64,000 bases of DNA from Bryum argenteum (taxonomy: Eukaryota > Streptophyta > Bryopsida > Bryales > Bryaceae), in the NCBI GenBank assembly GCA_037043015.1, contig CM073325.1, forward strand, positions 19,447,001-19,511,000, written 5' to 3'. Positions 46,122 to 60,800 of the stretch are shown here, piece by piece. Made by a program: the position numbers and the translations under genes. Positions within the stretch are counted from its first letter, which is position 1, and each line of letters begins with the position of its first letter. Below the pieces are notes generated by a model. It did no database searches. It saw nothing but the letters and a program-made list of their open reading frames with translations, and had not been told where the DNA came from.

Positions 46122-48537
46122 TCAAGTGATGATGGTTTTACCGAGGATGAAAAGGGTGAGTGAGAACGTGGACCCAAACATTCCATACAGGAAGCCTCGG
46201 TCTAGTACACATCCATATAATGAGATTCCAGTTTTCGCCTGCTGCAAGTAGCATACTGCAATAAAAGAATACATTGATCAGTCAATGAAATTTGAATCGG
46301 GTGTGCCATATTCAACCAAGTCCGAACCCATTCAAGAAATCTGGACTAGTACAAACTTCAAGTTTTTCGGTTTTGTGAAATGGTTTATGGTGATTGGAGA
46401 TCAACATCCGGGTATTTGAATATTGCACGGTCTCAAGGAATCCCCAATCGTTCTTCCTATTCACTTCATATTTGTTCCCAAAGCCATCGGGGGAGGACTG
46501 CTTGAAGGCCAGAAGTAGTTAAATGTAGCGTGACAGAATAGAGGTTGGGCACTTACAGAGGGCATGGCGCTTCTGGTAGCTTTCCATGTCGTGGATGGTT
46601 TTGTCCACGGGAGTCTCGTAGCCGCTGGACGAGTCGTCGTCGCTGTCGGGGTCGGAGGAGTCCTCGTTGTAGAGGCGCGGGTGCGCAGGGCCGCGCATGG
46701 TGGACTTCCACTGCGACGGATCGTCGCCCGTTTTCTCCGAGTCTGTGACGGCGTGCGGGTTGCACGTCGCCAGCGCGTGCCACTGGCTCACGATCCCTAC
46801 AATCCGTTGCGCCCTGTGCGTGATCCTCGCCGCTCCGTTCAGGCACAGCATGAGCCCCGTCACTTGCACCACCGAGCACACCTGCCACCCACACAACCAG
46901 CCAAACTCAGACCCAGCACTCACCCATAGATCAATCGCATCTGTACGATCGTCTAGCAACTGAAACATTCTAAGGATTCATAAAAACTTCATGCGATGTC
47001 TGTGGCAAAAATCTCAGCTTAATCCAAGACGGTACGAAGATTTGGCATGCATCGTTGTGCAAGGTGGTATTGTGTCTGATCTAAGGACATGTTGCAAGGT
47101 CATTTTTAGAGTCAAAGTTAGTGTTGCATGTATCTTTTGTTACACTAGCGTGTTCTGATTGAGAGATTTCTATTGGGTAGTACGTTTGCAATCATATTGC
47201 AGCATGAAATGGAGAGGTTACAGGGAATGGGGGGCTTACAACGAGGTCGCCGGCGCGGAAGAAGCTGATCTTCTCGAACGAACTGAGGAGCACGAAGAGC
47301 GACCACACTTGGCTAAACCCGATGGTGAAAAGCGAGGCCACGAGAAAGGCACGGAAGCGATGACTAATGGTGGTCAGCTGGCTGCGGATGCGCATGTGCT
47401 CCGCCAGGATGACGGACACGTTGGGCGTGGTGCCCAGCAGCTGGATGTAGCCCTTGAGGCGCAGGATCTGCAGCGAGCACATGAGGCGGAACAGGATGCA
47501 CGTGAACAGGAACACCGACGTTCGGTACAGCCATGCCAGCAGACCCGACGTGAAGAAGGCCACGTTGAGCAGGATGGTGAGCTTCTGGTTGCTCTCTATG
47601 AATGGAATGGATACTGTCACGTAGTAGTACCACCATACCCGGAACGCTACTTCGATCGCTGCCACAGGCAGCAGAATCGATCCTAGCAACGAAAATGCGC
47701 TCTGCACACACATGCCCTTAACAACTGTCAATGCCCATGCCCCTCATTTCGCATACCACTCCATTCTAACTACCTGAGGATCATGCTTGCAAACGAAACA
47801 ATATATTCGATTTATTGCAATGATAGAGATGAAGCACAGAATGCAATGGGCAACCTTCAACTTAACGCCACAGGTACGATAACGCAGATTTCAATATTCA
47901 CAGACATGCCTTGCTTAGGATGGATAGAGCTTAGAGAAGAGAGAGGCTGCATCACGACTTTTTCAAGACAAGAATTTATAGGATGGATCGGTTAGAGATT
48001 TTGACAAGAAGTGCACAGAGTTGGAAAAAATCGAAGACTTACATGAAGCTCGAATTCGTAGCCCGTGCAAACCTCGCTGGACTCGCGCACGATCCGATCA
48101 AGCAAGAGCGTGCGACGCAAGCCATGGCGGCGCACGATGTGCGAAAGCGCCAGAAACGAGACGGCGGCTAAACTCGATTCAGCGACTTGCACGAGTCCCT
48201 CAAAGGGGTGGCGGTGCTGGGGGTCGCAGTCGGGGCAGGAAACAGACGTCAGGTTCACCCACGGCACCACAAATGTGAAGAGCACGAACACCACCCACGA
48301 CAGACCAACTTTAAACCTCGATGACTGATCCAATCCCAGACATCGCAGACCGTTCCGAAAATAGCAGAGCTCGTCGTGCGGGTGCGACAGCGTCCGCGCC
48401 AACACCGCTCGATTCTGCTCTGGATCTTCGATGTCCCCAAACAGCTTCGACGTCGGCGTATTGACTACATCATCGGAAAACGTCACCGTGTGGGTGCGCT
48501 CAATATCCCCCAACAACGCATCCGTCTGCCCATTCAT
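46122..48537 (-). CDS. DUF3537 / gustatory-receptor-like seven-membrane-span protein
   Basis: DUF3537 proteins are the plant relatives of insect gustatory receptors; their role in plants is not settled. Minus-strand coding exons are 48537-48043, 47701-47240, 46881-46557 and 46255-46122, giving 471 residues. The start is the ATG at 48537 (MNGQTDALLGDIE). A polar N-terminus with DELCYFRNGLRCLGLDQSS is followed by membrane spans near VGLSWVVFVLFTFVVPWV, VQVAESSLAAVSFLAL, LLGSILLPVAAIEVAF, LTILLNVAFFTSGLLAWLY, FLVASLFTIGFSQVWSLFVL, VVQVTGLMLCLNGAA and FGSTFSLTLFILGKTI. The last exon (TGISLYGCVLDRGFLYGMFG) is the conserved C-terminus of the family, whose YG-x-V-L-D-R pattern I recognise. Exon 3 holds an acidic Ser/Asp loop before the final span. 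Confidence 0.92.
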
Positions 48538-48555
48538 AGCTCCACTCGTCTCTCT

Positions 48556-48645
48556 CAATCGACAACCACCGACAACCTCCGTCTCTCAATCTACAAGCTC
48601 CGTCTCTCAATCTACAAGCTCCGTCTCTCGATCAACAACCTCCGC
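48556..48645 (-). repeat. short tandem repeats in the DUF3537 gene leader
   Basis: On the plus strand, four imperfect units of about 22 bases on CCGTCTCTCAATCTACAAGC, just upstream of the start codon. In the mRNA they give a purine-rich GAGAGACGGAG leader repeat. Confidence 0.8.
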
Positions 48646-49264
48646 ATGCTCCGGATCGGCACACACCCTACTTTTCAAAACCCAACACCAAAATGGACCA
48701 TTCTCCAACCAAAAAGCGCTATCATAGCATTTATGATCCTGGGTACTGCACTAGAAGGATTCGGGTAAGAGCGTACGCTTCCACTCATCAGCGACACGCG
48801 GCAAAGTTCAAACTTTGAGAACCGAAAGTGCGACTCCCACTGTTAAAATGGGGGCAGTGGGAGTACGTGCCAAAGGAGCTCGGGAGCTGCGAGAGTGACA
48901 GAAAGTGAGGGATGAGGTGGTACCCAACTGCCGGTGGAGAAAGAGATTTATGAGGGAAGATTCCGCTGGTCGGTAGCGACGGCGATCCGTGGGTCAGTGG
49001 GTCGCGACGACAATGTCGTAGGCAAGCGGAGTCGGAGTGCCAGATGTCGGCAACGGGGACCTACCACTTGGTGAGTTCCAAGCGGACTCGTCCTCGCGGG
49101 CTGGCTCGGTCGCGGCGAATTCAAACTTGTCGCTGTGGCGCGCTGGGCGTGGAACCATGTGTCGCTCGAAGCGGTTGCTCCTACCTTTGGGTTGAAGCTC
49201 TTGTTCGAGTCTAGCCACATGTGATTGTCGTTGTATGTTGTTGTCTTTCACATGTATGTTGTTG

Positions 49265-49383
49265 TCTTTTACGACACGAAATTTGTCACCGCCGCAACAT
49301 TTTTACATTTTATGGCAACACTTATTTTCATCTTTTACGACACGAAATTTGTCACCGCCGCAACATTTTTACATTTTATGGCA
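49265..49383 (+). repeat. 53-base direct repeat, two identical copies
   Basis: Copies at 49265-49317 and 49331-49383 (starting TCTTTTACGACACGAAATTT) are separated by 13 bases, and I see no difference between them. A smaller TGTATGTTGTTGTCTTT duplication lies immediately before. Confidence 0.95.
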
Positions 49384-50400
49384 TGTAATGTATTTTACTG
49401 GATCCACTTCAAACATGTTTATTGGTTTCTCCTCTAGCAGAATGGATTAAAAGGGAGCAGGTCCCATAATGGAGAATTAGTAATCTTCTCTTGGAGTTAT
49501 GTAATAGCTTCTACATACAACAGGACCATGAATGCAAACATAACGGGGTGTCACTTTTGGGCACCATTTTGAAAACACCTATATATCCAACCTCGGAATT
49601 TCACAACTTATTGTTGAAGAGCCTGAAAATGATGGTTCTACTTGCTCTATCCTTCCATTGATTTTCCCCATTTACTAGATTTGCTTGCACTAGTAACCTT
49701 ACTAAAGATTTCTTGCACTTGATATTGAGCAATAATCGAGCACCGTAATGTAGGTTTTTTTTTTCGACACAAAAACGTAAGATTAGGTGAGAGTTTGAAC
49801 TATTGATAATTGCAAATGATAAGGTTGAACAACCTCCTCTTGGGTACAATATGATAAATTAAAAACTTGGCTTTTAATTAATTATGATCGAGGCTTTAGC
49901 ATCATCAACTCTAATAGCACCCTCCCTTCACTAATTCATACTCTTTTTGTAGGATCTTAGCATCCTCACTGCAAAATGCATTGCACAACAAAGTTACCAA
50001 TCATTCTCTCATTTATTTTTAAAAATTTGAGGTTATAAATTCATTTGTGAGGCTTGCAACAAGCAAAGGTACACAAATTTTTCACAGTATGTAACAAATT
50101 TGGAAAACACAATAATGATTTGGGCAAGTTAGGGGAAGTTGCTCTCCAAAATGAAGGGTCCCTTTATTTGACTCCAACAATTCATAACTTCTATCTCTAT
50201 CTAACAAAAACATGATTATAGATAGAATAACCTTTTTGCCTAAAGTATTGGGGTATGGTTAAGAGAATTGTTAAAATATTTTCCATTCACTCTCTACAAC
50301 CCTCTCTAAAACCTGTTAGTATCTACTTTTCTCCTCCTTATTTTGGTAGCATATCTATTATTTCACTTTTGTTGAATTGTGGCTAACCAGATTGTATTCA

Positions 50401-50406
<6 letters not shown>

Positions 50407-50450
<44 letters not shown>
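50407..50450. repeat. (TA)22 microsatellite followed by CA repeat
   Basis: Uninterrupted TA dinucleotides from 50407 to 50450, then GACACACACACA. Confidence 0.97.
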
Positions 50451-50460
<10 letters not shown>

Positions 50461-52278
50461 CATGGTGGAATGGAGCTCTTTGCTTATTCTCTTTGTATTA
50501 GTCATATATTGTTTGTCTCTTGTAACACATTATCAACACCATTTAGCTCTTTCTTGTTTATGTTTTTGCTCCTTTACCACAACTTTTTGTAGCTCTTTGT
50601 AGCTCTTCGGTTGCTATTTTACACCCTCTTCTTGTTGTTTTCACCTCCTTTTAGATCATTTATTGCTAACCATTTGTTTGTATGCGAAGTGTTTTTTTGC
50701 AATTTTTGGAGAGAGATTTCATAGGGTTTGGTACATAGTTTTTTGTAAGGAGGATGTTTAAAGTTTGCCTAAGACCAATGGAGCATCATTGCACAATGCA
50801 TGCACCAATTCAATACAACATAGCTTAAATCAAGCTTGAAATTTCTCACCCCCCATTTTTTATGTCATTTTCATTCCTTAATTTGCTTTATGATGCAATA
50901 CAATATATTGTCAAGTATAAATCTTATGAATAAATTAGTATTACTCCCTAACTATACACAAGTAGCTACTTCCTCACTATGAGTGTTGAGGTAGGAAATT
51001 TATATTAATTAGGAGACAAAAGATTTTGAAGACTCAAAGGAGAGGCAAGAGTAAGCAGTTGACATGCGTAGTTGGTAGAAGAAGCGATCTTCCAACCCCC
51101 AAATAATGTTATTGTTGTGTGCTTACTTTTGTTTCGTGATTGAGTGTTTTATTGGTGTGGTTTCATTATTGGGCGTGTTTTTTAGTGTGGTCCCCCGATT
51201 CGGTGTGTACTTGGTTTGGTCGTAGGCTTGGCTATTTTGTTTGGTTTGCCCATGTGCTTAAGTCACATGCTTGGACAAAACTTTCACTTTTGTGAGGTTT
51301 GGGTAGTTATGTTTATGCCTGGAGGAGTCCCCCTCATCTATCAAAGAGCCATTTGTGTCCTGCACGCCCCTAGGAGCTTGATCAACTACCGTGTCTTAGG
51401 GACTAGTGGTATATACTTTTCTATTGCATTTGGAAATGATGAAGAGGTTCTTGAGCATTGGTGAGGGTAGTGACAAGTTTGAATTCACACAAACTTAGTG
51501 AAGGTCCGAAGTGTAGAGTTGCTACTAAAATGAATAAGTATAGAATAATACAATGAAAAATATAAATATCAAACGATACTATCATATTGTTACTAGAAGC
51601 TTAGACCAGAGGTATGAATCCCCCCTCACCCTTAGCCCTTCTAACATCAATACACATAATATACCGGACCACCAGAGGTTCAGTAGCATCCAACTACCAC
51701 GGATATGTTCTTTTGCGTGGAATTTTTAAGTGATGCATATGAGTTAATAGATTTGTTGCTCACGTGGTGATTAAAAAATTGCAGCAATGGTTGTGCTTGG
51801 ATCAATAGGAAAATATGAGTGGGCAGAATTTATTCATTTACATGACATTTTCAGGGAACCAGTGTGCTCTTATAACGAATCCTTTATTCCCCTGTGTCCC
51901 CCGTTTGAGAAGAAAATACTTTCAGCCTACTATCGAAAGTTGTGACTGAAGTTGTGACATTCACAAAAGTCCAATGTGACACGAGTCCCCCATCAAAAGT
52001 TTACCAAAAAAATGGTTAGGGTTCCCACTCTTACAACACACAATGTCTGTCCTCTGATCGGGGTTCGAATTACCAGTAAGTGGATAGACGATGACATTAT
52101 AACCTCCACCTACTCATTCAGATACACCAACTTTTTGACTGAGTCAGATAGGCAGAGGCAGATCTCAAAGAACAAACACAAGATCGTGGTACAATGTAAC
52201 CTTTCTACAGGTGGCACTATATGCCTTGAGGGCTTCTCCTCCATTCTCATCCACTGCAGCCTCCAGATTCCGACTCCC

Positions 52279-52362
52279 AACATGTATGGACAACAGATTC
52301 CTAGCCCTGAACATGTATGGACAAAAGATTCCTAGTCCTCAACATGTATGGACAAACGTTTT
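52279..52362 (+). repeat. three tandem copies of a 31-base unit
   Basis: Units start AACATGTATGGACAA at 52279, 52310 and 52341; the third is partial. The phrase GATTCCTAG recurs in each complete unit. Confidence 0.9.
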
Positions 52363-52959
52363 GACGGCCTCACTCCACAATCCGACAACGGATGGACCCG
52401 TCAAGCATTGCCATTATAGTCAACTCATACAAACCATACATACAATAACTGACACCATTTCAGATATATGTAAAAACCCGATCTCTCAAAGTCTGTTATA
52501 TGAAGTATTACCTACAAAAACGAAGTTGATTTAGGTTGTTAAGGTGGGTCCATCCAAAGACGCTACTTTCGGTAGTCATGACCGAGGAGAACCTATTAGC
52601 AACTCCAAGAAAAAGAGAACCGAAAAAATACTGGTATCTACATGGTAACTAGAACTTGGAAATTGCAACACAAATTAAATCACACCAGAGGTGAAGAATG
52701 AAACACTCATACAACAATAACTGAACATGGCTGTTCCAAGGAAGTGTGCACAAAGTGCGAATCATAAGATAACAAAGTAATCAGACAGGCACCAGAGCTT
52801 TGTATGAGGAACAAGTGCGAACCATGGACAGCAATGATTTCGAAGTGAACTTTCTTGGCTTTCATTCACAGCAACCCCGCCAAGACATGGATACTGCAGC
52901 CCTCCATCGAACCTACTACTCACGAGCAGGAAAATTGGGTCTGTCAAAATCAGACTTTC

Positions 52960-54261
<1,302 letters not shown>

Positions 54262-54570
54262 CGTGACCTGCCTCTTCTTGCGATTACTACGAAGATTAAA
54301 CCACGACGACGGAGGTCGAGCTGCAGCAGCGACTCAGCATAGAGCGCGAGAGCGAAAGGAAGAAACCCTGATGCTGCTCTTCGCCTTACCCTTCACCACT
54401 TCCCAGACCTAAACTCACCTCCAGGTTCGGACTCATTCATCCATAACGCTTCCTTCGAATTAATGGAGCACATTCATCCGGATATGAGCTCCGACGAGGA
54501 CTTCCTACTTACGGTATTAAGGTTTTATTGAACCCCTAAAATTTCAAGGCACTATTTGCATGCTTACCCC

Positions 54571-55062
54571 TTAACCCCAAAAGGGGAAAAACTCAGATGT
54601 GTTATAAAATATGAATTTTGTAACCCTTATGATGTAGCAATCCAAAGTAGATCTATCCTAATATTTGTTTAATAATTAATCAAAAAGAGTAAAACTTTGA
54701 AAATCAATATAAAATGTATTTTATACTATTAGTAATTGTAAATTGGTATGATTGGCTAAAATCACACCTTATATGATACAATGGAGAGAGGCCAAAAGTG
54801 ATCTATGAGTAATCTTACTAGTTTTCCAAAATAGTAAGCTTTCTTATACTAAGAAAACTTGCCTTGTTTGTGTTTGAAGACTTATTTTGAACATTTATGA
54901 ATTCAAACGAGGTTCTGTAAATTGGATGTGATTCCCAACTCACCAAACTTCTGGAATGCTAAAAAAAAGTCCAATTTAATTTAATTAATTTTTTAATCCA
55001 TGTATTGCTCCTCAAAATTTGGGATCAACCATAAAATGGTTGATTGGACTCTTGGGGGTTAA
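54571..55062. mobile_element. TTAA-flanked element with CCCCAA...TTGGGG ends
   Basis: Starts TTAACCCCAAAAGGGG and ends GGACTCTTGGGGGTTAA. The right end, reversed (TTAACCCCCAAGAGTCC), resembles the TTAACCCCAAGAAGTCC string at 18847. No coding capacity. The terminal match is short, so the call is tentative. Confidence 0.45.
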
Positions 55063-55069
55063 ATCTACC

Positions 55070-55915
55070 CCACTTTCATCACAAGTTGAGAATTTTCATC
55101 TGATGTCGTACGCCAAAGATCAAACTAAAACTACCCATAGGCTGTTAGATTATAACGTTTAAAGTTGAACAAAGAGTTTTTTTTGCTTGTTGCAAAAAAA
55201 AGAAGTAATGTTCTGAGGGCCAAAAAAACCATTTTTAGGAGTACATATGAATTGATGCTCTTCAAGTTGAGGATACCATCTACAATTACCAATTTTTAAT
55301 AAGATACATTTTGTATTTCATGTTTTTTTATTAGAGGCTTATCAAGAATCAACTTTCCAAGGAAGAGTGCAATATCCGCCACCTATTTTAGGAATTGAGA
55401 ACCACAAGGAATACAAAGTGGAAAGATCTTAGATTTTGAAAATCTTGCAAATGTGCTAGAAAAAGGTATTGGGTCTTCACCAATAATATTCATGTACACC
55501 CAAGTTGTCCCAACGAAAACTTTGTTTTGAGGCTTGTTCATCGAATAATTTAAAAGGGAGGGAGAGCACTACGAAAATTCATATTTGATGAAATTATTTT
55601 CTCCATGATGGAATAGAATCTTTTGGATAGTTATAATTTGGTCTTCCGATATAGACAGTCAAGAGATATAACATTGCTTCATGATGACCTCAAAGCTAAA
55701 GTAGGGAGTAATGTCAAAAACATACTTTGGAGGCTTGTAGGAAATTATTAAATATGTAAATAGGTTTTAGGAATAATAGAGAAATTATATGAGAAGCTTC
55801 TGATATAAAGTAAAAGTTGCTTGAGAAACTTCCTAGGCTAGCATATATATTTTAGTCTCGACAACTCATCGATCAGAGTTCTAGCTTACATTTGTTGGTG
55901 TCTTCGTGTACCTAT
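55070..55915. other. AT-rich intergenic DNA
   Basis: No gene or clear repeat. Confidence 0.4.
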
Positions 55916-55919
55916 CTTG

Positions 55920-56651
55920 TTAACCCTTAAATGCTCGAGGCTCCTCCTGAGCAACCCTGAGCATCTGTGGAGGAATCAATTGGAATTGGGCAGTCAAACA
56001 GGTGGAGTCGGGCCTGCAGATTCGGAGCAATCAATTGAGAGTGAATCTGTACGCTAGCTGGGCAAGGACGGGAACACACGACTTTCATCACTGGGACCCC
56101 ACTGTTCGTGCTTCCATTGAGAACAGATCCAAGGAGCCGATTGAGTCCAGGGAGTCGTTTGTTGTTTTTTTTTCTTGAGTTGTCCAGGGAGTCATTTGAG
56201 TCCAATTTTCTAGTTCCTTTCAAAACACCGAACCATGAAGCTCACGTTGTTGACGAATCCACTCCGGTGCCATCGCGGAGCCGTTGCAAAATCGTTGCAA
56301 CAACGGTCGTAGGAAACGGACAATCTAAAAAAAGTACTAAAGCGTTGGACAGGCAATTGCACAAAAGCTACCCGCTCACGAGCAACGGTGCAGCTCAATG
56401 GCGATCGGAACTAAGTTGTAGAGCATCGGGCAACTTCAACTCTTACTCTTTCCTCAACCGGAACAAGCCGATTACAAATTGCATCTCCAAGTCTTCACAA
56501 TTTCGCACGCGTATGATTGGAATGGCTTGGCTGTCGGATTGTGACGAGTTTGACACAAGCCTTGACCAATTCCATTCGAAGATGAAAAGGCTACAGTGGC
56601 CAAAACTTTTGGAACCGCCCTCTCAGGGCCGCTCGCGCTTTTAAGGGTTAA
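55920..56651. mobile_element. TTAA-flanked element with CCCTTAAA...TTTAAGGG ends (732 bp)
   Basis: Opens TTAACCCTTAAATGC and closes CTTTTAAGGGTTAA. The right end, reversed (TTAACCCTTAAAAGCGCGAG then CGGCCCTGAG), matches the inner end of the 17763 unit (TTAACCCTTAAACGCC, TGAGCGGCCCCGAGG). It is therefore the same family, 38 kb away. The interior is GC-rich and has an open frame of 178 codons that I do not recognise. Confidence 0.65.
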
Positions 56652-56659
56652 TCAAAGTC

Positions 56660-57780
56660 ATGTGGTATTTATCTTGCGTAGCCTTTATAGTTTCAACATT
56701 TTCATGTCTTCAGTTTTTGTGTTTCTAACACCTTATTAGTCTTAAGCTAGTTTGGACCAAATCACTATCTTTCAACTGTAAGTAAAAAGAAATAATTAAA
56801 TTTCATATATTTACGCTATTATTAAGACAAATCTATGTACAATTGGATTCCGATTGTACATAAGTATGATTTGATGGGCGATTGGATGTTGTTGTTGTTG
56901 TCGTACAAGATTTTGAAGTCCTTTGATTTGATTGGGGCGCTTGACGTGCCGTTCAAAGCACGTACTTTTGTAAGAGTGCCATTAACAATAGGATCATTGA
57001 TCCAACATGTGCATCCGGGGATATGAAAAATCCAAAGTATTTATGATGATAATTTTTTGGAGCTTGACCTAAAAAGGTACAAAAAAAGGAGGTGGTTTGT
57101 AAAGCCTTCCTACTTTACAATCTAGGCAAATCTCGGTTGAATAAAAACAAGAATTGGGATATATTTGGGGACATGGATGTGAAGAGGGTTTGGGACAAGA
57201 TTAGGGAGAGATTTAAGAGGAGATTTGAGAGAGGGAAAAGGACACGGACCGTTTTTGGCAAAATAGGAAGTAACTATTTCAAATATTTATTTGAGTGTGG
57301 CAAGGCCATAGGGGCACACTAGTTAAATAAATATATAACAAAAAGTTACAACAAATAAATACTAATACTCCATGTACATGTAAAATGCATTCTATTTTCA
57401 TATCATTTGAAATATAAGCAAAAATATTGGATAAACAATTTCATAAAATTCTTGAACATATCATTGCCCATCTTGCCACTAAGGATCTGAGAGGGTAAAG
57501 ACAACTCTCTCTATTATAAAGTTCAAATTTACATTACAAACAATAATGATCCACTTTCTGTGCCGTGCTCTTCACAACTACACCATCTCATATCGTCTTT
57601 GGCCACTACCTTCATCACATGCCATGTGTGAGCTGCTTTTGTGGATGAAGCCTTCTGATACGATTTTCACCATCAGCTTATGTACAGGAATTCGTTTAGA
57701 AGCTTCCTCGCAAAGACCATGACACCTCTGAAATTGGAACAGTACCTGTCCGATTGTGCTATTTCAGTTTGCCGACGAAG
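56660..57780. other. intergenic DNA upstream of the FYVE gene
   Basis: A plus frame at 57092-57322 and its neighbours are short and Lys/Arg-rich; I cannot support them. Confidence 0.35.
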
Positions 57781-57865
57781 TTAAGCTATTGTGGTCATCG
57801 CCATGGCGAGATAAGTGAGCTTCATCTGTCGGAAGGCAGTGAATTTGCATGAGAGAGAGCTAGAG

Positions 57866-60800
57866 ATGGGGTTATTGGAGAGGGTGGGCTTGCCGCTGAA
57901 GCCCTACGACAAGAACAAGGATTGGACCCCCGACTCCACCAACTGCGAAGGCTGCCAGGGCACCTTCACTTTCTTCAATCGCAAAGTATGCCCGCACCCT
58001 CACTTTTGCTCGAAGCGGTCTTTTGATTGGCGATCGTGTCATTGACTTGCCTTGTCGGTAATTTAGGGTTTGGAGTACTGAGAATTACTTTGTTTAAATT
58101 TTGAATTTGGATCCTCAGAAGAGACCGGGTTTGTCTCGTCTCATAATTGGAGATTGCCATGTTTAGTCGATTTGAAGGGTTTGGAGTACTCTGTGATTGG
58201 GGGAATGGCAGATATTTGGAGATTGCCATGTTAAATCGATTTTTAGGGTTTAGAGTACTCTGTGATAGGGGGATTTGCGGATTTTGACGTTGAGACGGGG
58301 TTTGTAGCACCATTGTCGCAGGTGTGGTGGTCTCTTCTGCAACAATTGCACGTTGGATCGAGTGTATTTGCGAGGTCAAGGAGATACTGCTGCGCGTGTA
58401 TGTAAACCGTGCAAGCAAATCGAGGAAGCCATTAAGTTCGAATTGCGATATGGGAAGAGCAAGACTCCAAGAGGTGATTTGCTTTCTTGCATAAAGAAGT
58501 TCGTCTATTGATATCTGATATGGAGCTATCTATGAGTAGAGTATGCTGACGTTTCGTTTGCAGGTAGTTCTAATCCTATCCACAAGGATGACAACACAGA
58601 GGCATTGTTGAGGCAGATCCTGGAGAAGCCGCATGATGAAGAAGTGGATGTGGAGAGCATTGTTGCTAGTGTGGCAAATGATGACCATGAGTTACTTTCT
58701 CCTTCTCAGGTACTTTGATGCTTCGAGGTTTTTTCCACGCAATATATTTGAATCTGTGATTTATTAACCGGACGTTTACGGGGGGAAGAGATTTAGCTTC
58801 GTCTTTCGGATTTTACATTCTTTATGTTGATTACATGCATCACCCTAAGCCTACTTATCATGACAGGAAAAAACTCCTATTTCGCCTTCTAAACTGCATG
58901 AGCAAGCCCAAGAGGAGAAGAAGAGATACAGTGCATTGAAGAAACAGGGGAAGGATGCAGAAGCCTTGAAAGCCTTCAAGAGGGCGAAGGAACTGGAGCG
59001 ACAGGCAGAGGCTGTGGAGAAAGAGCTCAAGCACCAACGGAGGGTATCTGCTGGTTCAAGCAGTGTCTTTGTAAGTAAAGGAAGTCCGAGAAAAGAAGAC
59101 CCTGGATCACCAGATGCCAATATCAGCAGGAGGAAATCTGATCCTAGTGATACTTCCAAGAAACGCAGAGCTCCTTCGCAGGATTTCGGGAAAGAGAAAG
59201 CCTCATCTACCGACAAAGATGACTTACTTAGTGACTTGAAGGCTCTTGGATGGAGTGACAAAGAGATACGGGAAGCTGATAAAAAACCGGCTGTCAAGAC
59301 TGAAGAGCAACTGCTTGCAGAATTGGCTGCTGAAGTCCGTCCTAAGCCAGATCGAGCACCAGCAACTAGTGCAGCAGCCCCAGGTTGGTTCCCCTCCGAT
59401 TTTAATTTATCATGACCGAGGTTGATTACCAAGAAACTACTCAACAAACAGTAGGCTTGCACTATATCAGATTAAGGTTTTGACGTTTGTAATCTATGGT
59501 CAATTGTGGAGTGGTGTTTTTAGTTCTTTCTTGAGTTTATTCCTTTGTTTACGATGTTGTTTTATGGTAGGATCTAGCAATGCAATATCGCTGCAAGTAA
59601 CGGCTCACAAGAGGCAAGCTCTGGCTCTCAAAAGGGAAGGAAAACTGGTAGAGGCAAAAGATGAGCTTAGGAAAGCGAAGATACTGGAGAAACAGGCAGA
59701 GGAGATGGCCTTACTCGGTCCAGCCTCTGACGACGATGAAGCCTCTGACGACGATGAAGCCTCTGACGACGATGAATTACATGCTCTGATCCGTGGACTT
59801 GAGAGAGAAGAAAAGTCCAAGGGTACTATTGGAAAGAAAGGAGCCTCTTCTCAGCCCATCCCTGAGGATTTTAGCATTTTCTCCAAGTTTGCTGATGACG
59901 ATGACGACGATGATGTGGAGGTAAGTACGCCCTAGTATTATGCTGCCTTGTACCTAGTTGTCAACTGAACAGGGGTATAGAACAGTCTTTCTTCTTTAGT
60001 TCAGGACTTCGAGACTTTAAGACCAGTGAATCTGGTGAATCGCATCTCTTTGTGCTTGCAGGTGGATGACAATGACTTATTGGATCCAGAAATGGCTGCT
60101 ACTCTAAGGGCCATGGGTTTTGTAGAAGAGGAAGAAGAAGAAGCCCCATTAAAGCCGCCATCTAGAGTTACGAAGACCAGTGAGATAACTGGGCCCAAAC
60201 TGAAGGAACAAATTCTAGCTCGGAAAAGAAAGGCCGTTGCTCTAAAACGAGAAGGCAAAATTGTAGAGGCGCGAGCTGAACTTGGTGAGGCCAAAAAACT
60301 TGAAGCGCAACTAGAGAATGTAGGGAAGGTCAGTTCTCCTGCAATTGTTGCGCAAGCTACACAGCCTGTTGAGGATAGTAAGGTTGAGGAGGAGGAGGAG
60401 GAGGAGGAAAATATTGAGGTTACAAATCAAGATATGCGTGACCCAGACATGATGGCAGCACTTCGAGCCATGGGTTTTGAAGATGATGAGCCCTCGCCCT
60501 CACACGACATTGTGACAAAGCCTAATCCAGCCGAGGAAGCTTCTCTTAAGCAGCAAATACTTGGCATTAAGAGGCAGGCTCTAGCTCTGAAGAGGGAAGG
60601 TCGTGTTGATGAAGCTAAGGAGACTCTACGCCGGGCTAAGGTTCTTGAGCAGCAGCTCGAAGACCTTCAGGCAGGTAATCACTGACACGTAAGACTTTCA
60701 TTATGTAGATCATGTCAATCCTCGTATGATTTCACAAGTCCTCTAAGTTCTCTATGCATATAGAATATGAGAAGACTATTATGATGGCTTTGTCTGTCTG

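Larger units (their letters stand above)
48800..52950. other. intergenic DNA, no supported gene
   Basis: Open frames at 48.9-49.25 kb are GC-rich but unrecognised. The rest is AT-rich apart from the listed small repeats. Confidence 0.4.

Noticed and set aside
46545-46963. Several plus-strand frames rich in Arg/Val
   Set aside because: They are shadows of exon 3 of the DUF3537 gene on the minus strand.
47159-47686. 175-codon plus-strand frame
   Set aside because: Antisense of exon 2 of the DUF3537 gene, whose splice sites and membrane spans are convincing.
54571-54590. CCCCAAAAGGGG as a terminator hairpin
   Set aside because: Too short and lies at an element end; no gene ends there.
56108-56644. 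178-codon plus-strand frame
   Set aside because: Lies wholly within a TTAA-ended element and shows no domain or codon signal; treated as chance.
58851-59462. 203-codon Ser/Leu-rich minus-strand frame
   Set aside because: Antisense of an Lys/Glu-rich exon of the FYVE gene; such exons routinely give long Ser/Leu-rich shadows.
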